A stretch of 10,060 nucleotides of DNA from an uncultured Anaerolineales bacterium. Lineage in GTDB: Bacteria; Chloroflexota; Anaerolineae; Anaerolineales; Villigracilaceae. The stretch lies in NCBI GenBank assembly GCA_938008865.1, contig CALLJA010000377.1:1-10060 (forward strand), given 5' to 3'. A program made the translations under genes and the position numbers. Below, in pieces: positions 1-6,051 of the stretch. Numbering within the stretch: position 1 is the stretch's first letter; every line of letters starts with the position of its first letter. The notes under the pieces are model-generated. The model was not told where the DNA came from. It did no database searches and was given only the letters and a program-made list of their open reading frames with translations.

Positions 1-64
1 CCAGCGGGAAGGTCAGCCAGCCGAGCAGGGTGATGAAGAGATACCAGGAGAAGAAAGAGGTCAT
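1..64 (-). CDS. N-terminal fragment of a DUF2298 (YYY-family) membrane protein
   Basis: Only 21 codons are visible, from an ATG at 64 to the left edge, where the gene runs out of the window. The peptide is very hydrophobic and contains WYLFI followed by LG and T-F-P-L, the beginning of a membrane helix. It aligns without gaps to residues 842-862 of the 1650-residue protein encoded at 1075-6027: 10 of 21 residues are identical, including WYLFI, LG, T and PL. The DNA also matches in register (positions 1-50 against 3441-3490, about 39 of 50 bases, with a 16-base exact run). I therefore infer a stand-alone DUF2298 protein, a multi-spanning membrane protein of unproven function, probably glycan-related. 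ATG is chosen over an in-frame TTG at 70. No Shine-Dalgarno is visible; the upstream bases form a pyrimidine-rich tract. It lies 38 bp after the GNAT gene and probably shares its transcript. Confidence 0.72.
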   Translation of the reverse strand, partial: MTSFFSWYLFITLLGWLTFPL

Positions 65-102
65 GGGCAAAAAGAGGAAAGGAGATGGAGGGTCAGAGGA
101 AG

Positions 103-717
103 CTAGAAGGTCTTGACCATGCGATGATACCCGCTTTCGTAGCGGGCCATCTTGCCAGAGAAGGTCTTCGAGAAGATTATTTTATACCCAAGCCGCTCGT
201 AAAAGCGGACCGCGCCGCGGTTGCTCTCGTCCACAGCCAGGCCGCATTTGGGCAGGCGCGCCGCGCAGGCCTGATTCTCGGCAAAGGACATCAACTCCGC
301 GCCGTAGCCGCGGCCCTGGAATTCGGGCAGGATGCCGATATTGCTGACGTAATATTCGTCGGCGGCGGTCTCGGGCGCGGTGGTCAACGCGGCGGCGCGC
401 CACAGCACACGCGGCGCGCTCCAGCGGTACAACTTGGGCAGGTGCAGGATGAAAGCTAGTTGCAATTTATTGAGCTCACCGCCAGGGTAACTGAGCAGCA
501 TGCCGACCGAGCGGCCGTCTGCTTTGGCGATGAAGGAGCGGTCCCACGAAAAGCGGTGGCCGCCGATCTGGAACATGCGCGCCAGGTAGCGATCCACTGA
601 GTGATGCGAGTCGCCGCTGTAGAGATAATCGGCCAGGCCGCCCATCGAGTCGTGCAGAACGTGGACGGCCACGTCCACATCCTCGGGGCGCGCGGGGCGG
701 ATCGTCAGCGCGGGCAT
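103..717 (-). CDS. GNAT-family N-acetyltransferase
   Basis: This 204-residue protein is a probable acetyl-CoA-dependent N-acetyltransferase of the GNAT superfamily; the acceptor is unknown. It opens with a typical GNAT beta strand and helix (LTIRPARPEDVD, residues 4-15). The acetyl-CoA-binding motif A is clear: the strand YYVSNIGILPEF at 122-133, then the pyrophosphate loop QGRGYG at 134-139. Motif B is the segment NRGAVRFYERLGY at 166-178, with the tyrosine often used as general acid. Residues 20-110 form a longer than usual, partly hydrophobic region between the N-terminal strand and motif A, probably the acceptor-binding part. The protein is soluble, with no signal peptide. The ATG lies 4 bp after the DUF952 stop codon, so it is likely co-translated. 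A weak GGAA sits about 8 bases before the start. Sugar amine, peptide and small-molecule acceptors are all possible; the cluster context slightly favours a sugar but does not prove it. Confidence 0.9.
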   Translation of the reverse strand: MPALTIRPARPEDVDVAVHVLHDSMGGLADYLYSGDSHHSVDRYLARMFQIGGHRFSWDRSFIAKADGRSVGMLLSYPGGELNKLQLAFILHLPKLYRWSAPRVLWRAAALTTAPETAADEYYVSNIGILPEFQGRGYGAELMSFAENQACAARLPKCGLAVDESNRGAVRFYERLGYKIIFSKTFSGKMARYESGYHRMVKTF

Positions 718-721
718 GGGA

Positions 722-1078
722 TCATTCCACGGGCGGAGGGGCGAACGTCCCAGCGGAATCAGGCTGGAAGTCCAGGGTGCGGATGACGGCCTGTAGGTCG
801 ATCGGGCCGTAGATGTGCGGGAACAGGTCCGCTTCCGAGATGCCCGCCGCGGGCGGCCCCGCAGGCGGCTCCCAGCGGACCTCGGAGCCGGTCGCCGTTT
901 CGTCGATGACTAGCAACACGAGGTCGGTCCGCCCGCGATAGAAGGCATTGGCCACGTGCGGAACCTGTCCCGCCGTGGAGCAATGGATGAAGCCTTCGCC
1001 CGCCAAACTGGGCGCGACGTATTCGCCGCGCGCGCGGGCGGCTTCCCATTCGGCGCGCGAAGTGATGTGATAGATCAT
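722..1078 (-). CDS. DUF952 family protein
   Basis: This 118-residue cytoplasmic protein matches the DUF952 family along its full length. The family marks are plain: HIT near the start (His4), GEGFIHCS at residues 27-34, a Q-x-x-x-x-x-N segment after it (QVPHVAN, 38-44), and LFPHIYGPID at 85-94. The conserved histidines 4, 32 and 88 are all present. From memory, DUF952 has been placed by comparative studies in the ADP-ribosyltransferase superfamily near RNA 2'-phosphotransferases; no reaction has been assigned that I can cite. The start is the ATG at 1078, which overlaps the TGA of the upstream 1650-residue protein as ATGA and is preceded by GAGGTG at five bases. A longer frame beginning at 1129 is rejected because it runs well into the previous gene and lacks a family match. 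Its presence inside a glycosylation cluster looks incidental. Confidence 0.9.
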   Translation of the reverse strand: MIYHITSRAEWEAARARGEYVAPSLAGEGFIHCSTAGQVPHVANAFYRGRTDLVLLVIDETATGSEVRWEPPAGPPAAGISEADLFPHIYGPIDLQAVIRTLDFQPDSAGTFAPPPVE

Positions 1079-4000
1079 GGGAACACCTCGTAAATGACCG
1101 TCTCGCCGCTGCGATAGACCTCGTTCCACAACACGCCGTTCAGGCCCTGGAATTTCGTCAGCCCGTTCGGGAGGGCGGGATCAAGAGGCGTGTATTTGCC
1201 GCGCTCCAACTGCCCGACGATGATGTAGCGCACGCCGTACTTGCGCAGGAAGGCCTGGGCAGCGTCCCTGTCGGGTGTGTTGAAGAAGGCATCCACTTCC
1301 AGGCCGCGGTCGATGACCTGCTGCGAAAATTGCAGGCGCTGCTGCTGCTGGTGCCACTGCCAGCCCACCACGCCGGGCAGGCCGGTGTAGATGGTCATGC
1401 GCGAGAGCCAGGTGTATTGCACTCCTGCGGGCGCAGCCTCCACGATGACAGGCGAACCCTGGACGTTGTCTTGCAGCCAGCGGATGGCGTTGTAGTCCTG
1501 TTCGAGCAGCATGTCGCGCCCGAATTCGGAATAGGTGGCATGCTTCATGTATTCCAGTGAATCGAGCGAGTGCGGGGCCAGCGGGTTCATGCGGTCGCTC
1601 ATCTTGTCGGTGGTGGCGGTGAGAGTGAAGAGGAATGCGCCCGCCAGCAGGGCGACCAGCCCGGCCTGGAAGAATCCACGCCAGCCCGGGCGCCAGTGCG
1701 GCACATCGCCCAGCAGCCAGCCCAAGGCCGCCGCCGCGCTGACGGCCAGCATCAACCAGGCTTGCAGGTAGAACTTGAAGACCGTGTTCATGCGGCCAAT
1801 ATCGCCAACCACCACAACCACTTCCACCACCAGGGTGATGACCAGGGCTGTGCCAACCAGGAACAGGACCAGCCGTTTTTCGTCGGGTTGACCGGGCCGC
1901 AGGAGCAGTAAGCCCGCCCAGGCTGCCATCGGTAGGACCAGCCAGGCGACCTGCACGCCCTTGAAGAGCAGGAATACCACTGCGGCCAGCAGCACCGCCA
2001 GCGCACCTTCGATCAGCAGCGCGTACGAGCGCAGCCTGCCCAACGCGGAAACGGGCGTGGCGGCCATCCACTCGCGCGTCTCCCAGACCAGCCAGAAAAC
2101 GATGATAAACAGGAACAGGCCCCAGTGCGTAAGGTATGACCAGATGGGCGTGTGTTGTCCCGTCCACGGGCTGACGGAGCCGTAAGCCTGCGCATACCAG
2201 GCACGGTACGGCTGGTAGAGCAGGGTCGAGAGGCCGGCCAGCGCGGCTATGCCCACGACGATCACGCCAATGCGCCGCAGCAGGGCGGGGATCCGCTCAG
2301 GCAGCCAGGAGATGCGCACCTCGCCCGCATGGAACCACAGCACGTAAGCCAGCACGATCACGGCCAGCAGCAAATAGGTGTAAATGTCCGAGAGATTGGT
2401 GGGGTAGATCGCGCCGACCATCAATCCGCCCACGAAGAACGAAGCCAGCCATTCAAGGCGCGACATCTTCGCGCGGGTCTTGACCAGCGAGACGGCCCAG
2501 GCCAGCACGAACAGCGCCAGCGGCAGGACGATCATGTGCGCGTGCAGGTCGCTATAGAGGAAGGTGAACAACGGGAACTCAGTGATGGCCATGTCATCGG
2601 GCGGCATGACGCGGCTCGGGGTCCAGTACCAGTCGCCGCGCCCAAAGGGCAGCATCCCGCCGGTCAACGAGTTGAAGAAGCCCTGCGCGGCCCAGATTAT
2701 CCGCTGGACGATGTTGGCGTCGTCGATGATGCCGCCCGGGGCGGCCATGCGCTGGAAGCCTTGGTAGAGCATGCGGACCGTGCCCAGGTTGCCGAGGGCC
2801 ACGGTCATCATCGAAGCGGCCAGCCCGGCCGCCAGCGGCAGGTTCAACGGGCGTTCACCCTCGGCAGTTGGCTTGAGCGTCCCGCGCAGCAGGCCATGCA
2901 CCACCGCAAACGCGCCCAACGCCACCAGCGCGAACAGCGTCGGCAGGATCAGGTTGTAGGCGATGGACGGCACGATGCCAAGTAATTTCACGGGTGTGCC
3001 TACCAGCACGAAGCCGTAGTAGTAATAGTTGATGTACCCGCCCGCGAACCACGGGTCATAGGCGGGGAAGGAAGTGCTCTTCAGCACCGCGTTGAAATAC
3101 GAGAAATCCATCGGTCGCTCGCCGCCCTTGGACGGATGCCACAGGTCGGGGTTGCCGAGGCGCACCAACAGGTCGAAGAGGAAGAAGCCGAGGAAGACCA
3201 GTTCCACGGTCAGGAAGAAGCGACGGTGAGTCCGCCACTCTTCGAGCAGCTGCCCGCGCTTCATCCACCCGACGCCCAGGCCGGCCGCCGTCACCAGAGC
3301 GAACGTCAGCCCAATCGTCAGCCGCGAATAGGTCAGCCCGACGGAGCCCGCCAGCCACGAGAAGTAGGCCAGCAGCGCCAGCCCGAGGACGCGGCTCAGC
3401 GCATACGCGCTCACGCCCAGCCCAGGGAGAGCCAGCCGCGCCAGCGGATAGGTCACCACCCCGAGGGCAAAGATGAAGAGATACCAGAAGAGCAATCCCA
3501 ACACGGGATAGCGGTTCTGGAGAGCATCGTAACTGAACAGGTCCGACCAGGTGCCACCAGCCCGCTGCTGTTCCAGGCTGTCGGGCGGCAGCATCAAGTC
3601 CTTATATTCATAGGAGTTGGCCTGGCGCGGCGTCAGGCGCACCACCTTGGTCAAATCCACCGCCCCGAGGATGGCCTGCACCCGGGTGGGATCGTAATTC
3701 GCGCTCTTCTTGAAGACCAACACCTTGGGATGGTCGTAGAAGGTGAAGGCCTCCTCCGCTGCCTGGTCGTTGATGGAGAATGGCCCCAGCGTGGGATAGG
3801 ACGTGAAAACCGCCGCCAGTTCATAGCCCAGATTGCCCTGGTACCTGCCTGGCTCGGCCACGCGGTAACAGCGGATGATGTCCTCGCCCGCGGGGCAGCC
3901 CAGCAGCTGACGGTAGTACTCCGTCGTCAGCGGATAACGCTCGGGCAGGCGGGTGATCTGTCCGTACTGGTGGTTGGTGGGGATGAAGATGTAGTCGCCC

Positions 4001-6027
4001 TGGTTGAGCGAATCGACCAGGCGTGTGAGCTTGTCGGCGTTGTCGTCCCAGTAGACTTGCAGGTTCAAGTCGCCGCGATACAGCCCGCCGAAGGGGTCGT
4101 AGTCCACGCGGAAGGGCAGGGTGAAATCGTAGTCGGTCTCGTTGATGACGGAGGAACCCGTCAGCACGAGGGCGCCGCCGCTGGTCGTGAAGGTGACGGT
4201 GTAGGAGCCGCCCTGCGTGAGCATCAGCGGCGGGTCGAAGGTCAGCGTGACGGGCGCGCCGCGCGAGTCGGGCCAGAGCACAAAGTTGCCCGCGGCGCTG
4301 GCCGAGGCCGATGCGCCCTCGGCGGGGTCGGGCGTGACGGTCACCGTCAGGGTTTGGGGACCCGAACTGGCGAAATCTGCCACGTGGCCGAGCAGGATCT
4401 CGGTCAGGCCGCCCGAGCGGTTGGCCACCAGCAGGGTGCTGTATGGGACCTCGGGCGTGATCTGTCCGCCGGAGAACGGCATCGGCTGCGAGTACATGCC
4501 GCCATCGAGGGTGGAGATGCGCACGTTGATCGGCGCGGGCACGTTCTGAAAGATCCACTTCGAGGCGGCGATGCGTGTCTCGTCGCGGGTGTAGATGCCG
4601 AGGAAGGCAAAGGCCCAGGCGGCGGTCAAGACCAGGACAACGGCGCCCAGCCCCAGCGTCAGGGGGCGCAGGTTGAAGTTCCGCTCTTTGAACCTGAACT
4701 TGAGTCCTTCGAATGTGACCCAGGCCGCCATCATCGCCAGAAGCGGATAAATGGGAAGTTGGTAACGCATGGTCGGGTTGTACTGCATCGACTGCCAGCC
4801 GAAGTACAGCGCCGTCCAACCCCACAACAGCAGGTGCGGACGCCACTCCCGCTTCTTGAAGATGCGCCAGGCCATCCACAGGAAGCCCATCCACGAGAGG
4901 ATGCCCAGCGGCAGGCCCAGGCCCCAGACGGTCAGGTTCTCGAAGGAATACAGGTGCGAGCGGCGCGCCCATTGCAGATTCCACGGCAGGTCAGAATCGG
5001 GTGTGGCCTGCGCGCGCTGTTCGCGGACGTTGTCGAACCAGGCCATGTTGGGCGAGATGACGCCGTGGAAGGCATACGGCTGGAAAATGCGGAAGGACAG
5101 CAGCGCGAAGAAGCCGCCGATGAACATGTAGGTCCAGAAGCGGGTCAGGTCAGGTTTGTCGGGCGTGAGCGAGTCGTCGTCCGCGTGGCGCAGCGAGCGC
5201 ATGAGGAAAGCGGCGGGCAGCAGCAGGGCCAGCGGAGCCGCCGTCAGTTTGGAGGCGACCGCCATGCCGAACGAGACCCCGAACGCCACCGTGAACCAGA
5301 AGAGCGGGTCGCGGAAAATGGAGGTCCAGGCCGATGAGACGGGCGCTTCCCCCTCCTCTGCGGGCCTGCGGTAGACCAGGATCTCCACGGCGAACAAGAT
5401 CGCCAGGAACATGAACAGCGTGGAGAAATTATCGGTGGTGTAGAAATGCGACTGCTGGATCTGCATCACCGCCAGCGCGGAGAAGGCCGCCGCCAGCAGG
5501 GCCGTCTTGCGGTTGTACAGGCGCAGGACGATCAGATACAGCAGCAGCACGGTCAACAGGTCCGCCGCCGCCGACATACGCCGCCCGAACAGTTTCAGGT
5601 CCGTGACCGGCTCGACCCAGGCGGAGAGGCTTTCCACGCGCGAGAGTTGCGTGGTCCAGTCTGCCGAGTAGCGCACGATCATGAGCGGCAGCGTGCCGTA
5701 GGTGTAGAAACTATGCCCGCGATTGTGTGGGTTGAGCGGCGAACAGGCCGTGTCGAAATATCCGCCCCACTCCGCACAGTCGGTGTAGACCGTGGGATAT
5801 TGCGCGCGCCACGGGTTGGTGGCTGCCGTCGGCGCGGGCCCGATCGTGTCCGATTTTGTGCCGATCGGAGCGATGTCGTAGGTTACCGAGGTCAGGAAGA
5901 GTTCATCCGGGTGCTGGTGTTCGAGCAGGCCCCAGCCGCTACCGGTAAAGCGCAAATAAGCCGCCATCGCCAGCACGGCCAGCAGCACAATATCATAGAT
6001 CCAGGCGCGTTCTTCTTTTCGAATCAT
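1075..6027 (-). CDS. Giant fusion membrane protein: GT39-like glycosyltransferase plus DUF2298 (YYY) module
   Basis: This is a 1650-residue integral membrane protein built of two halves. Residues 1-480 are a GT-C/GT39 (PMT-like) module: an inner-membrane helix at 10-27, then the first outer loop with HPDE at 39-42, whose acidic pair is the expected catalytic site for transfer from a lipid-linked sugar, then about ten helices. Residues 480-840 are mostly non-membrane and rich in beta strands, with a low-complexity Ser/Ala stretch at 572-579 and FYDHPKVLVF at 763-772, a style seen at the ends of Chloroflexi GT39 proteins. Residues 842-1650 match DUF2298: about 15 more helices, YYYYG at 1001-1005, GDWYWTPSRVMP at 1131-1142, ITEFPLFTF at 1148-1156, SDLHAH at 1159-1164, NTVFKFYLQAW at 1414-1424, and a soluble tail with AIRWLQDNV and YTGLPGVVGWQWHQ (1547-1560). 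The gene starts 24 bp after the upstream glycosyltransferase with a weak GGAA, and ends in an ATGA overlap with DUF952. The GT39 half probably glycosylates an extracytoplasmic or lipid acceptor. The role of the DUF2298 half is unknown. No frameshift is seen. Confidence 0.93.
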   Translation of the reverse strand: MIRKEERAWIYDIVLLAVLAMAAYLRFTGSGWGLLEHQHPDELFLTSVTYDIAPIGTKSDTIGPAPTAATNPWRAQYPTVYTDCAEWGGYFDTACSPLNPHNRGHSFYTYGTLPLMIVRYSADWTTQLSRVESLSAWVEPVTDLKLFGRRMSAAADLLTVLLLYLIVLRLYNRKTALLAAAFSALAVMQIQQSHFYTTDNFSTLFMFLAILFAVEILVYRRPAEEGEAPVSSAWTSIFRDPLFWFTVAFGVSFGMAVASKLTAAPLALLLPAAFLMRSLRHADDDSLTPDKPDLTRFWTYMFIGGFFALLSFRIFQPYAFHGVISPNMAWFDNVREQRAQATPDSDLPWNLQWARRSHLYSFENLTVWGLGLPLGILSWMGFLWMAWRIFKKREWRPHLLLWGWTALYFGWQSMQYNPTMRYQLPIYPLLAMMAAWVTFEGLKFRFKERNFNLRPLTLGLGAVVLVLTAAWAFAFLGIYTRDETRIAASKWIFQNVPAPINVRISTLDGGMYSQPMPFSGGQITPEVPYSTLLVANRSGGLTEILLGHVADFASSGPQTLTVTVTPDPAEGASASASAAGNFVLWPDSRGAPVTLTFDPPLMLTQGGSYTVTFTTSGGALVLTGSSVINETDYDFTLPFRVDYDPFGGLYRGDLNLQVYWDDNADKLTRLVDSLNQGDYIFIPTNHQYGQITRLPERYPLTTEYYRQLLGCPAGEDIIRCYRVAEPGRYQGNLGYELAAVFTSYPTLGPFSINDQAAEEAFTFYDHPKVLVFKKSANYDPTRVQAILGAVDLTKVVRLTPRQANSYEYKDLMLPPDSLEQQRAGGTWSDLFSYDALQNRYPVLGLLFWYLFIFALGVVTYPLARLALPGLGVSAYALSRVLGLALLAYFSWLAGSVGLTYSRLTIGLTFALVTAAGLGVGWMKRGQLLEEWRTHRRFFLTVELVFLGFFLFDLLVRLGNPDLWHPSKGGERPMDFSYFNAVLKSTSFPAYDPWFAGGYINYYYYGFVLVGTPVKLLGIVPSIAYNLILPTLFALVALGAFAVVHGLLRGTLKPTAEGERPLNLPLAAGLAASMMTVALGNLGTVRMLYQGFQRMAAPGGIIDDANIVQRIIWAAQGFFNSLTGGMLPFGRGDWYWTPSRVMPPDDMAITEFPLFTFLYSDLHAHMIVLPLALFVLAWAVSLVKTRAKMSRLEWLASFFVGGLMVGAIYPTNLSDIYTYLLLAVIVLAYVLWFHAGEVRISWLPERIPALLRRIGVIVVGIAALAGLSTLLYQPYRAWYAQAYGSVSPWTGQHTPIWSYLTHWGLFLFIIVFWLVWETREWMAATPVSALGRLRSYALLIEGALAVLLAAVVFLLFKGVQVAWLVLPMAAWAGLLLLRPGQPDEKRLVLFLVGTALVITLVVEVVVVVGDIGRMNTVFKFYLQAWLMLAVSAAAALGWLLGDVPHWRPGWRGFFQAGLVALLAGAFLFTLTATTDKMSDRMNPLAPHSLDSLEYMKHATYSEFGRDMLLEQDYNAIRWLQDNVQGSPVIVEAAPAGVQYTWLSRMTIYTGLPGVVGWQWHQQQQRLQFSQQVIDRGLEVDAFFNTPDRDAAQAFLRKYGVRYIIVGQLERGKYTPLDPALPNGLTKFQGLNGVLWNEVYRSGETVIYEVFP
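1084..1089 (-). promoter_or_regulatory. Shine-Dalgarno of the DUF952 gene
   Basis: GAGGTG on the minus strand, five bases before the ATG at 1078. It lies inside the last codons of the upstream membrane protein gene and, with the ATGA overlap, supports translational re-initiation and fixes the start of the DUF952 protein. Confidence 0.7.
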
Positions 6028-6051
6028 CTTTGTGTTCCACGTCGGCGCGGA

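Noticed and set aside
65..102. Possible terminator or promoter in the gap after the GNAT gene.
   Set aside because: No stem-loop followed by T residues and no convincing -35/-10 pair is visible in these 38 bases; only a pyrimidine-rich stretch on the minus strand.
661..678. Perfect 7-bp inverted repeat GTGGACG-GCCA-CGTCCAC, with the same GTGGACG core as the heptamer repeat.
   Set aside because: It lies inside the GNAT coding sequence, encoding alternating Asp/Val residues near the N-terminus, so codon content explains it. There is no tandem heptamer phase around it.
2152..2985. Plus-strand frame of 277 codons.
   Set aside because: It is a shadow of the DUF2298 half of the minus-strand gene, with the same low-complexity Gln/His/Arg composition and no motif or ribosome binding site.
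3821..4984. Minus-strand frame of 387 codons overlapping the giant gene in another frame.
   Set aside because: Arg/Pro/Ala-rich out-of-frame translation of high-GC coding DNA. The in-frame protein is continuous here, so there is no sign of a frameshift.
3136..5337. Very long open frame (733 codons) on the plus strand, opposite the giant membrane protein gene.
   Set aside because: It is the antisense of a GC-rich membrane protein gene. The translation is rich in Gln, His, Arg and Gly with no recognisable domain, whereas the opposite strand has clear family motifs throughout.
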